Assembly: GCA_004519485.1 (NCBI GenBank)
Contig: CP038122.1
Span: 62,001-126,000 of the forward strand
Reading direction: 5' to 3'
Length of the DNA stretch: 64,000 nt
Source: Nannochloropsis oceanica
Taxonomy: Eukaryota > Sar > Eustigmatophyceae > Eustigmatales > Monodopsidaceae
Part shown: piece by piece, positions 1 to 9,522 of the stretch
Layout: the number at the start of each line of letters is the position of its first letter
Numbering within the stretch: the first letter of the stretch is position 1
Program-made: the position numbers and the translations under genes
Notes under the pieces: model-generated
Seen by the model: only the letters and a program-made list of their open reading frames with translations
The model's database searches: none
What the model was told of the DNA's origin: nothing

Positions 1-396
1 GATGCGGAGTCTGGGGAACATGTACCACACTTGTTCCTTGGTAAACCGGTGCATTTTCAGGAATAAATCATCGGTAAAGTCTTCGAAGAGCTGCGGCATT
101 GTACGAGGGCGGTTTGGATCGAGATTCCAAGACGTACGGGGAAACTGGTTGCCGCCAATTTCGTACATGTGCATGAAGAGTAAGCAGAGTACGAGGTTGT
201 TGTCATATTCCACATACATCATGTGTTGGTCCATGTTGCGCAAACCAGCCCCACTCTGCCTTCGCAGACACTTCTTCAAGACAACGCTGTGTATGCGTTT
301 GTGATTGTGTGAGGAGAGAGGGAAGAAGAAGTCGTGAATGGCATCGTACGGTGAATAAAAGCGTCGTATGTGAGCATTCAAATGGTGTACCAGAGT
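1..396 (-). CDS. Partial Harbinger-like DDE transposase, N-terminal part (runs off left edge)
   Basis: The minus strand is open from a stop at 397-399 to the left edge of the window, giving 132 codons. The end of the readable part (about residues 95-132) contains LFEDFTDDLFLKMHRF and then KEQVWYMFPRLRI. This resembles the short helical region, an acidic stretch followed by a 'hRFs...hhhL...LrIP' pattern, that precedes the catalytic domain in DDE_Tnp_4 (PIF/Harbinger, IS5-like) transposases. The catalytic DDE domain would lie beyond position 1, so activity cannot be judged. The first in-frame ATG is at 234, but the open frame extends upstream to 396, so an intron or an earlier start is possible. 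The repeat-rich block at 559-726 could be the element's end. The call rests on pattern recognition of a short segment; another DDE family or a domesticated host gene is possible. Confidence 0.45.
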
Positions 397-558
397 TCAA
401 AATTATTAGCCTCTATGGGCCTATGGGCCTGTGGAGGCCACATCCCAGCTACCAAAAAAATCTGCCGGTAAATATAAATGACAAGAAGCACATGGACCCA
501 TTAACAATTGACTTTAGGGTCGCGCTAGTGCTTGTCAAAAGTTGTTGTGGCTATGTAT

Positions 559-726
559 AGACTTGCTATCACTATTTAAGACTTGCTTTCGCTATTTAAG
601 GGTGCTTCGCTATTTAGAGCATATCCGGCCGGTTGAACACACACCTGGGCCAACAGTTAAATAGAGCTCTTAAATAATTATTTAAGAGTGGCTGCTATTT
701 ACGGGTGCGGAGTTGAACACACCCCC
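559..726. repeat. Subterminal repeat cluster and palindrome, probable DNA-transposon end
   Basis: Three tandem units ending in CTATTTA lie at 559-578, 579-598 and 599-616. The first two share AGACTTGCT. A near-perfect palindrome follows at 658-701, with arms containing TTATTTAAGAG and an outer TAAATAG/CTATTTA pair. GTTGAACACAC occurs twice in direct orientation, near 632-643 and 712-723. Short repeats of this kind near a transposase gene are typical of subterminal binding sites in Harbinger-type elements. I could not define the exact terminus or a target-site duplication. Confidence 0.4.
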
Positions 727-1400
727 TCAAGCAGCGAGTAGTGTTGATGGCGACTTCTGTCGATGGTATGACGTGCCGCACCACTTGGAAGTGTGTCTGT
801 GTGATGCATATGACAGGTTTGAAGGTGCTTTTGCCTTTTTCTACGCGTGATCGAGATATTTGAAGTTCTGGACCACTTGTAAGGAGTTTTTGACGCTCCA
901 TTATTCATTCTGTAGATGTGGAAAGAGTCTCCACTGTATTAACTTCGCAAAAGCAATGGAAATTCATCTTTAGTCCCAGAGAGAATCCACAGGGAATTCG
1001 GGGGGGAATTTATGCATTGAAATATTTTTTTATTTGTATGTTAGATCTGATGCTCCAGCTACCTGTCATCATAATCAATGACAAGGTGGGTCGCACACAT
1101 ATCCGCCTTTCCCCCATTTTGTCATCGCTGCGTGGACATTCACGCATGTCACTTTCTACACTGTCCATATACAAATAAAAATAACGAAGGCATCCCTCCC
1201 ACTCGTCCTCCCTTGCTTCCTCTGTACCTTGTCGATCTTCACCAGAGAGTCCCATTCACACTAATACTTGTTTATTCAGTGTGTGCCTCCACACACACAT
1301 ACCACTTTTAATATCTTAACAGAAGCAACACTTACAAAACCAATTCATTCTCTCCACAAAGCCACCATCTGTGACACCTCTCTACCTGACTCTCTCACAT
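727..1400. other. Intergenic, no gene recognised
   Basis: This is mixed-composition sequence between the transposon-like block and the 3' end of the esterase gene. Only short ORFs of low plausibility on both strands were seen, and no RNA gene was recognised. Confidence 0.5.
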
Positions 1401-3014
1401 TCATACTCTCAGGTTCTCCTTTCCCTTCTTCTTCATTTTCTCTTTGTCCAGCTTCTGCTGCTCTGCCCCTGGCTCTTCCGCTCTTTCCTTCATCCCTCCC
1501 TCTTTCTCACTCGTCGTTACAGACGGAGGCCCCAACAGGAAGGTCATCATTTCATCCTGAGCCCCAGGGCTTAATGCAGGGACGTGTGTCGCCCCATCCA
1601 TCCTCCAAAACGTCACATTCGCACCTCCTTCCCCCCCCCCCTCCCTCCCAATACCACAATCAACGTACTGCGTGATGACCGTTTCATTCCCGCTTAAGCC
1701 ACAATTGCTGTCACGGTAATTAGAAAAGGTAGGGTCCTTGACCCCTTTTGCCTTGCCCGAGTCGCAGTCGAAGTCGCGGGTAAATTGAGTGCAGTTGGAA
1801 GAAGCGGAGGACATGAGGGAGGAAGGCGACTGAGGCAAGAGCAATGATGTAGGATCCGGGTTCTTACTGCGCTTACAAAAGGGGATAGAGGAAGGAGGCT
1901 CTCGCGAGGCACCTATGGACGACGCCGAGGCCGACACGGTGGAGGAGGAAGGGAGCACAGGGTTTCGCTCGGGAAGGCAGTTTTGGCGTTCCACCCACTG
2001 GTTGAAAACCTGGACACTTGACTCGTAGGGTACTACGTCATCCTCTGTCCCATGCACGAATAAGGCAGAAGAAGGTTGGGACAGCTGACACCCAGGGGGG
2101 AGGCTGAAGCCCGCGATGGAGACAAGGCCTCGGATGCGCCCCGATTCATTGTAGCGACAGGTGAGGTAAAGAGCCATCTGCCCCCCATTCGAGTGACCGA
2201 TGACAAAGATTTTTTCAGGATCGATGGGTAGCTTTCGCTTGGCCTCGTTAAGGAGATCAGTGAGGTACCCGAGGTCATCGACGGCGATATTCTCACGGTT
2301 GCAACAAGCAGGGGCGTTCCAGAACCGGAAACCTTTAGAATTTAGGATCCCGTTGGGAAGAAGGGCAACGAAATTATATTGTTGCACTCGATCAGTCACT
2401 CCGAGATAGGATGCGTGATAGGTGGCATTGCTTCCCCAAGCGTGGAGGACCAGGACGAGGGGCAGGTTATGGTCATGGGGGATGCGGGAGGGGTACAGAA
2501 CTTTTGCGGGGCGGCCGCTGTCGAGGCCGAGTAAGACGGGGAGGTCCACATGGTGCGTGGCCTCGCTGTTTATGCTGCTGCTATCCACAGTGCCGCTGTT
2601 TCCGCTCGGAGCGTCAGTGGGATTTGTGTTAGCAGGAGGATCACTCGTGGTAGTGATCGTGGTGTTCTTGAGGGAGGAGAATGGGGAGGACATGGAAGGT
2701 GATGACGCAGCATTGCCTCCTAGGGCCACTGAGACGGGGATTGAAGGTGAAAGGTCGGTCTGCGCGTCTGTTTGAACTAGTTGTTGTAGTTGGCGTTGTC
2801 GTTGCTGTCGCAGCAAAAAACGGGGAGAAGGCGGAGAGTAGCTTGAGGGGAAGGGCCCGCTCGATCCTGAGGTCTTGTCTGCGTCAACCTCTGGGGCGGT
2901 ACTGCTGATGCTGCTGGTACTGTCGAGTCGTACGAGGAGGCCCAGGGCCAGGCATGCTATAAGCCACGAGGTGGAGGTGGAGGATGAAATGGAGGGGACG
3001 CGGGAGCGGGCCAT
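1401..3014 (-). CDS. Secreted polyhydroxybutyrate-depolymerase/feruloyl-esterase-like alpha/beta hydrolase
   Basis: Single exon, 537 aa. The N-terminus has a hydrophobic signal-like segment (about residues 16-30), followed by a Ser/Thr-rich linker to about residue 155. The hydrolase domain then starts with LVLVLHAWGS (oxyanion region). The nucleophile elbow GHSNGG is at residues 273-278 (Ser275). The acidic residue lies in LFVHGTEDDVVP, and the catalytic His is probably in GATHVPA near the C-terminus. This order matches the LpqC/PHB depolymerase-like esterase family (esterase_phb), which hydrolyses extracellular polyesters or acyl-carbohydrate esters. The substrate cannot be told from sequence. 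Between the acid and the His are low-complexity Ser-rich and Gly/Glu-rich insertions plus several Cys that could pair in the secretory pathway. The gene is head-to-head with HAT1 across about 720 bp. The ATG at 3014 gives a complete signal peptide. Confidence 0.88.
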   Translation of the reverse strand: MARSRVPSISSSTSTSWLIACLALGLLVRLDSTSSISSTAPEVDADKTSGSSGPFPSSYSPPSPRFLLRQQRQRQLQQLVQTDAQTDLSPSIPVSVALGGNAASSPSMSSPFSSLKNTTITTTSDPPANTNPTDAPSGNSGTVDSSSINSEATHHVDLPVLLGLDSGRPAKVLYPSRIPHDHNLPLVLVLHAWGSNATYHASYLGVTDRVQQYNFVALLPNGILNSKGFRFWNAPACCNRENIAVDDLGYLTDLLNEAKRKLPIDPEKIFVIGHSNGGQMALYLTCRYNESGRIRGLVSIAGFSLPPGCQLSQPSSALFVHGTEDDVVPYESSVQVFNQWVERQNCLPERNPVLPSSSTVSASASSIGASREPPSSIPFCKRSKNPDPTSLLLPQSPSSLMSSASSNCTQFTRDFDCDSGKAKGVKDPTFSNYRDSNCGLSGNETVITQYVDCGIGREGGGEGGANVTFWRMDGATHVPALSPGAQDEMMTFLLGPPSVTTSEKEGGMKERAEEPGAEQQKLDKEKMKKKGKENLRV

Positions 3015-3734
3015 GGACTGGGGAGGTCAAGATCAAGCGGACCGGCCAGTCTACGGGTGACCAGGCTGTTAGTGTGGAGCCTCAAACTCCTATATTAGTG
3101 TATGGTGTTTGTGTGTGAGTTATGAGGGAGTCTAGGACGGGCGACCTGCTGCTCGTCCTCCTGGCGATTCATGCAGCTTGATGCCCCTGCCTACGCTTGA
3201 GGAGAGGGAGAGGAGGTTGTTTGTGCGGGGCTTTGATGTGACTGCTACATCGTCCTGACTGTGCATGGAGACAAGGTGGATCCATCGGTACGAAGGCAAA
3301 TGGACCCTGGTGGGCATGGGCGTCTTGGGGAGGGACAGTGGACCGACAAGCTACTGTGTCAACGCGGGCTCCTTTGATCCGACTCGCGGAAGACGAAGAG
3401 CTCTCAGGTCGACGAGGTTGAGAAGCCACGGCAAAAGCTCTTAGCGGCACCCGATGCCCCACCTAAGGAAGCCAGGCTCTACGGCACTATGATCAATAGA
3501 CGCTTCTTATGAAGCCTCAAGGCAGAGCTTGCCCTGCCCCACACGACATGAGAATATGTCTGGATTTGGCGCGCAACAGCTTCCAGTTTTATCTCTGTGT
3601 TGACGTGTTGTTCTTAATATGTGCATCTCACTGTTTCACTCGCCGCCGCCAAGCAACGCCTCATAAAAGTGGAGCTGAAGTTCATTCATTCGCTCATCCC
3701 AACCCCAGCATACACAGAGAGGCATAAGTAAGTC
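3015..3734. other. Divergent intergenic region between esterase and HAT1
   Basis: About 720 bp with no convincing ORF. It must hold the promoters and 5' UTRs of both flanking genes. No TATA box or other element stands out. Confidence 0.5.
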
Positions 3735-5814
3735 ATGGCGGCCGCAGACGATGACGTCTCAAACCCTGCCGGGCCGGAAGAGCAGCATTCGTCCGACCAG
3801 CCCCAGCAGGAGCAGCAGCAGGAGCAGCACATGAAGAAGGCCAAATACTTGCACCAAAAGGACGAGGAGGTGGAAGAAGACATCGATCTCGATTCTTCAG
3901 AGGACGAGAACTCCCAAGACGAGGAAACCAAGGAGACCTCGGAGCCTTTGGCGCAAGACGCCATTACCCTCACCCTTCTCGCCCATTCCAACTCCTCTTC
4001 CTCCTCCTCTTCCTCCTCCTTTTCCTCCTCCTCTTCCTCCGCCTCCCCCTCCTCCGGGCACGGCTGGACCTTCAAACCCGACTTCACTCACCAGTTTTTC
4101 GACGAGGAGGTCGTGCCCGTAGGCTACCCTGATCTGGCAATCAATTTGTCATTCAATGGCACTACGGCCGAATGGCGTCTAACCATCACCTACGACGAGG
4201 CCGCGGGGAGAGAGGAGAAAAAGGCTGCGGTAGCAGCAGCAGCGGCAGCAGCAGCAGCGAGAGAAGAAAAAATAGGAAGAGAAGCTGTGCGAGAAAAAGG
4301 AGGAGGAGGAAATGACGTATCCATTTCTACTGCTGCTGCTCCTCCTGCTCCACCAGGCCCCGTGGTCATCGCTTCATCCAACCAAGGCGACGACGAAGTC
4401 CTCCTTCGCTGCCTCCTTCCCGTTATACCCCCCCTCGAAGGCTGCTCCTGCACCATCAATCAAAAAGAAGGGTGGTTGCTCCCAGACAGAGGATTTGTGT
4501 CGGAAGAGGAAGGGAGGGAGGGCGGGAGAGGGATGTCGATGGCTGTCTTGCCTTTCGGAGAAGAGAGGGCTCGGTATATGGTCTCTCCGCGCCTGCCCCG
4601 GAAGAAGGAGGAAGAGGAGGAGGCAGAGGTGGAAGGGGAGGAGGAGGAAATCAAGGTGGAGGAGCCGACCCAACCGTACGAGTTTGCGATTCACCACGCT
4701 CGTCTTAACACTTACGGTCTTCCGGACTCCTCCGTCTCGTCCTCCTCCGTTTCCTCCTCCTCCTCCTCTTCCTCCCTCCCGTCCTCCCCTCGAGCCCTCG
4801 CAAATTTCCACCGGCGCGTCCAAAAGCTCGCTCCGTGGTTCATTGAGAACGGGGACGACGTCGACCCTGAGGGAGGGGAGTGGGAAGTCCTCTACCTCCT
4901 TGCCCTTCCTCCCTCCCTCCCTGCCTCTCATGAACCAGCAGAAGGGGCAATGGCTTCTCCCCCTAAAATTCCTCCTGCCACAGCCCCTTTTCTGGTCGGC
5001 TACCTGACTCTTTTTGCGTTTACGAACCCGCTGAAAGGCAAGGCCCTCCCTCCCTCCCTTCATGCCTCCCTGCCTCGTCCCTCCCTGCCTCGCTCTCTGC
5101 CTCGCTCTCTGCCTCCCTCCTTCTCCCCTCCATCCCAACATTCACGTCACCTCCTTTTTTTCTCTCCACCCTCCTTTATCAGGCAAAGCTCTCCGTCTAT
5201 GTCAAGCATTGATTCTCCCCCCCTTCCAGAGGCAAGGGCACGGGCAGCGGTTGCTGAGGGAGGGATGGAGGATAGGGAGGGAGCGAGGGGTGGTGTACGA
5301 ATTAAACGTTGAGGATCCTGCGCCTGGGTTTGCCTTGCTGAGGAATGTGACCGACGTGCAGGACGTGAAGAGGTGGAGGGAGGGAGGGAAGGAGGGAGGG
5401 AGGGACGGAGGGTGGGTGGAGGGGAAGTTTGAGGGCTTGACAGCGGGGGAAATAAAGACAGTGCAGAGGGACCTGAAGATAACCAAGGCGCAGGTGGTGC
5501 TTGCGTATGAGTGTCTGAAGCTGCTGGAAGCCCCCCCTCCCCCCCTTCTTCCGGTCTCCTCCCAGAAAGGAGGGGAGGAGAGGGGTTGGAGGGAGGGAAT
5601 AGAGGCGAGGCATCGTTTGTTTCGATTGATGGTGAAGAGGAGGATGGCGAGGGAGGTGGAGGGTGAGTATGAGGGACGGAGGGAGGAGCTGCAGGCATAC
5701 TTAGAGAAGACTTGGAAGGAGAGGGCGAGGGTGTTGGAGGATGTGTGTAGGAGGGCGGGAATGTGGGAAGGAGGGAGGGAGGGAGGGAGGGAGGGAGAGA
5801 ATTGGAGAGAGTAG
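3735..5814 (+). CDS. HAT1: Histone acetyltransferase type B catalytic subunit (HAT1)
   Basis: Two exons, 3735-5037 and 5183-5814, 644 aa. HAT1 acetylates newly made histone H4 before chromatin assembly. The Hat1 N-terminal domain is visible in FKPDFTHQFFDEEVVPVGYP (about residues 112-131) and continues with WRLTITY. The acetyltransferase part has WFIENGDDVD, then FLVGYLTLF, and, across the splice junction, ALILPPFQRQGHG, which contains the acetyl-CoA-binding Q-x-x-G-x-G motif. The C-terminal helical region (LKITKAQVVLAYECLKLL) also fits the family. The protein is longer than the usual 400-odd residues because of acidic, poly-Ser, poly-Ala and EGGR-type insertions, several copied from simple repeats. 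The single intron has a GC donor and removes 145 bp. Without splicing the frame stops at 5312, before the C-terminal half. Confidence 0.93.
5038..5182 (+). other. GC-AG intron in HAT1
   Basis: The exon ends CTGAAAG at 5037 and the intron begins GCAAGG. It ends in TTTATCAG at 5182, after a CT-rich tract. Joining G to GC keeps frame and rebuilds the conserved ALILPPFQ segment. No GT occurs at a usable place. The exon starts again with GCAAAG, almost the same as the donor sequence. Confidence 0.8.
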
Positions 5815-6513
5815 GAGGGAGGGAGTGGGAGGGAGGAAGGGGAAGGGAGAGAAAGAAGAGGAAAAGACAACAACGAGAGAGAATGAGGTGTATCTCGTTC
5901 AACACTGAGAAAGGAAACAAACACACAAAAGTACGACAAACACACACATTCACTTATTCATACATAGATACTTGCATACATCCCATCACATGCGCCTAAG
6001 CTTTCATTTCCTCGTTTGCCCTTCTCGTCGTTGTTGCCAAACAATTCGTCTTTTCCCCCACTTTTTCTTTTATGTAACAAACTTAATAGCATTATATTCT
6101 GTCATGATACTTCTCTGATTAACCACTTCTTCTCTCATTCTCCTCTTCATATTGTTTTTGTGATATTATGTGTACACATGTATCACTCTCGTCTTTTATT
6201 TCTATCCCATACATGTCGGGTTTGTCGTCTCTCCTTTCCGCCCCCCCCTATCCCTCCTTGCATTCCAAGCAAGTCACCACAAAAAAAGATGAGCGATTGA
6301 TAAATATGAAAGAGGAATACGGCAGCATCGAGGACAGGATGTCGGTCCTCCTCCTCCTCCTCCTCCTCCTCCTCCTGCAAGATAAATGGAAGGGAAGATG
6401 AGGCAGATCAAAAGAGGGAGGCAAACAACATCCCATTCTGCATTCACTTATTTTTATTTTCTTAATTCTTCGTCGTGTATGGTTTTTCAATTCCAACCGT
6501 ACAGAGAGAAACA

Positions 6514-6516
<3 letters not shown>

Positions 6517-6587
<71 letters not shown>

Positions 6588-6588
6588 G
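6517..6588. repeat. (CA)n microsatellite
   Basis: An almost pure CA run of about 70 bp, interrupted only by AAACAC near its right end. It lies in the convergent 3' intergenic region. Confidence 0.95.
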
Positions 6589-6761
6589 ACACAGCCTTAC
6601 CTCCCTACTTCCCTCCCTCCCTCCCTTATCCTACGGGCAACGCCACTACGACATTAATCCCTCCTTCCTTCCCTCCCCGTCCCCCCCCCATCCCTTCCTT
6701 TGTCCCATGTCGCTGCGACACTCCGTCGCAAGAATCAACCCATAACCACCACCACCACGCC

Positions 6762-6799
6762 TTCCCTCCCTCCCTCCCTCCCTCCCTCCCTCCCTCCCT
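6762..6799. repeat. (CCCT)n tract next to the KH-gene stop codon
   Basis: About nine CCCT units end immediately before the KH-gene stop codon, which reads TTA on the plus strand at 6801-6803. In the transcript this is a GGGA run at the start of the 3' UTR. Confidence 0.9.
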
Positions 6800-6800
6800 A

Positions 6801-7012
6801 TTAAGGCCGATGCCATTGCGACACGCCACTTGCAGCGTTGTACCAATATGGAGTCCCATCCGCTGCCTTACACTCTCTCCACCCAGATTGGGCGCCTCCC
6901 CCACCCCCTCCCCCTCCTCCTCCTCCTCCTCCTGCCCTGCCTCCAGAAACAGCAGCACCCGCCACAGCAGGAGCAGCCGCATAAGCCCCCCCTCTTACTC
7001 CTCCTTGCTGCC

Positions 7013-7044
<32 letters not shown>

Positions 7045-9190
7045 AGCAGCGGCTGCTGCATCATCGTTGCTGGTATCTGCTGCTGGTACTGCTGATACTG
7101 CTGATAGCTTCCCCCTCCTCCTCCTCCTCCCCACCCTCCCCCTCCCCCTCCATAAGGCCCTGACCCTCCCCCTCCATGGTAACCCCCCCCTCCCCTTCCC
7201 CCTCCTCCCGCCCATCCTCCTCCCCCCCATCCTCCTCCCCCGCCCCCTCCCGCCAGATCTCTCCCTCCGGTGTACTGTGGCGGTGCTTCTCTCTCCCTCC
7301 CTCCCCATCCCCTCCCCCCCCCCCCTCCCCTTCCATACCCTCCCCCCTCCCCCACTCCCCCCCTCCCTGCCCCCCGCCCTACCCCCTCAAAGGGGGGAAA
7401 GTCATGCACGCACGGAGGGCCCCTATCAATGATCGCCTGAATGATCTCACACACATACGCCGCCCCTCCCTCCCTCCCCCCCAGTATCGCCACGCGGCAT
7501 GGCATCCCCTCAGGAACGTCCTGAGCTATCTGCAGCCGGCAGCCACTCTTCTCTTGAATCAGCCCGACAATTTCCCCTCCTTTTCCAATGATTTTTCCCA
7601 CCTGGCTTTTCGGGACGTCAATCGCAGACGCCATTCCTTCGATAGGGATGGTGTACAACCTCGATCCTCCTCCTCCTCCGCCGCCGCCTCCTCCCCCCCT
7701 CCCTCCCTCCCACCCTCCCCCTCCTCCCCTGTCACCCCCGCTGAAGAAATTGCTGCCGCTATTGCTCGGGGCGGTTCCGCCTGGGAAGAGATGGATGGCC
7801 TGGACACCCTGCTCCATGATGGCGATTATGATCTCCCGGGCTAAGAGAGGAGGGAGGGAGGGAGGGGCAGAAGGGAGTGTTGGGAGGAGGGTTATAACGT
7901 GACAATGATGGGTGCAGGGAGCTATAAACAATGGAGACGAGAGGAGGAGACGGAAGGGAAAACAGATATGATAGTGCTGGTATGGAGGGAAGGAGGGAAG
8001 GAGGGAAGAAGAGGAAATGGGCACATACGGACCTGTCTGAACTGCCTTGGGCGCGCCGGTGATGGTGACCTTGCACGGTTGCTCGTGTGGCAGCTTCTGA
8101 TTGATCTGAATGACGGCTTTGGATTTATATTGGATCTCGCTGTGGGGGAGAGAGGGAGGGAGTGAGGGAGGGAAAGGTGAGTGGATGCAAGACCCACCAG
8201 CCCCACACAAGGCCGTCCGCGGGATCGGATCGAATGCCAGGATATGACCGCGACATACGCAAGGATGCGGGAATGAGACAAGCAGGTGGATGGGTGAATG
8301 GATCAAGTGAAAGGTCGATTGGGGGAGTGAAGGACGTACCGAATGATGTCGCCGCCTTTTCCTATCAACCTCCCCACTATCGCCCGCGGGCAATCTACAG
8401 TTGCCCTCACGTTCCCAGCCACCTCCGGGAAGTCTGCCAGCATCGAAGGCCCCCCTTCCTTCACCGCCTCGACCATCTTGATCGCATTGGCGACATTTTC
8501 AGGCTTGCCCACGATTGTGAGGATGCGTGGCTCATTGTCGGGGACGTTCTGGTCGATCACACACTGTACGTTTCATATAAATGAAAGGATGTTTTTGGGA
8601 AAGAGTACGTGTGATTCGAGACCATTCGAAGTCGAGATTTCTTACACAGCTAACTTATCTTTCATCGCAAGAAAGAGGGAGGAGGGAGGGAGGGAGAGAG
8701 GGAGATAAAGAGGGAATGACGGAGGGACTGCAGTGCGCACCTGGCACCCAGAACGAGTTTGGATGTCACGGATTGTCTCTCCTCCCTTGCCAATAATTCG
8801 CCCCACTACGTCCTTGGCGACCTCGAGGGTCTCCGTGTGTTGATGCGTCTTGGCAAAGGCTATGTTGCTGTCTGCGTCGCCCTCCCGGCCGGCGTCCGTC
8901 GCTTGCTTTTTGGGCCTCCTCCCGCCTTCCGTGGCTTGTGGGTGCGACTCCTCGGTGGTGCCGGCAGCGTCTTCTTCGTTTCGCTTCCCATCTCCCCCCC
9001 TATCCTCTTCTAGATTCTGCTGCTCCATGTCTTCCTCCCGCTGGCGTTTGGCAGGAGCGGCAGGCTCGGACCCTTCCAATTCTTCCCCTCCGCCAGTGGT
9101 CGCAGTTGACTCCTCCTCCCCTTCCTCCTGATGGCCCTCCAGAAGCTGCTCCTCCTCGGTGGGCGCATGTGCGCCATTAGTGTCCGCCAT
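6801..9190 (-). CDS. Three-KH-domain RNA/ssDNA-binding protein with C-terminal WW-like motif (FUBP/KSRP-like)
   Basis: Four exons on the minus strand: 9190-8741, 8563-8340, 8139-8033 and 7840-6801; 606 aa. KH1 spans about residues 118-190 with the GxxG loop in VGRIIGKGGETIRDIQ. KH2 lies at about 200-270 (VGRLIGKGGDIIREIQ). KH3 lies at about 320-390 (VGKIIGKGGEIVGLIQ). KH1 and KH2 are each interrupted by introns, and the junctions restore textbook KH sequence (SGCQ/CVIDQ, DIIR/EIQ, VQT/AREI). The C-terminal half is Gly-rich with QQ runs. It ends in a WW-like motif: W-R-E-C, GTPYWYN, SGVSQW-x-x-P. Far-upstream-element-binding and KSRP proteins use such KH arrays for mRNA decay, splicing or transcription. 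The exact role here is unknown. The N-terminal 110 residues are acidic and disordered. All donors and acceptors are GT-AG. Confidence 0.9.
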
Positions 9191-9522
9191 CGTAAGACAG
9201 GGCGAGGCAATGAAAATGTGGTTGCTAGGTGCCTCGACTGGACGAAGGCCGCTACTGTATTTGCGCGCTCTGGTGTGAGGCAAATTCCAACCACGCCCTA
9301 GCTAGAAGCTCGTCCCTGCGGTAGAGAGCACTTCTGTCTGATGATGTATGGTATGGCGTGGAGGCAGTTGAGTGATAAATGACAGGAAAGGAAGGAAAGA
9401 AGGCAACATGGTGCTATGTATGTGTGGATACGACGGGACGCAAAATCGCTAGTTTTCTGCTTTTAAGACCTCCCCACCCCATAACTCAAACTCAGCACAC
9501 TACAACGCTTGTCCACAGCAGC
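9191..9522. promoter_or_regulatory. Shared upstream region of KH protein and TPR-methyltransferase (inferred)
   Basis: Only 332 bp separate the two divergent start codons, so both promoters must lie here. No specific element was identified. Confidence 0.4.

Larger units (their letters stand above)
5815..6800. other. Tail-to-tail intergenic region, simple repeats only
   Basis: Convergent 3' flanks of HAT1 and the KH-protein gene. It contains GGGA tracts, a CTCCTC run near 6345-6376, a long CA run, and CCCT tracts. The ORFs here are translations of these repeats. Confidence 0.6.

Noticed and set aside
559-616. CRISPR-like repeat array
   Set aside because: Only three imperfect units with no unique spacers, in eukaryotic DNA; transposon subterminal repeats explain them better.
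3169-3462. 97-codon minus-strand ORF between esterase and HAT1
   Set aside because: No motif or splice context, and it lies in the expected promoter region of both genes.
5147-5953. Pro/Ser/Leu-rich minus-strand ORFs opposite HAT1 exon 2
   Set aside because: They are translations of CCCT repeats, which lack stops in all frames, and lie opposite a conserved coding exon.
7176-7844. Pro-rich plus-strand ORF over the KH gene
   Set aside because: Antisense of the Gly-rich tail of the KH protein.
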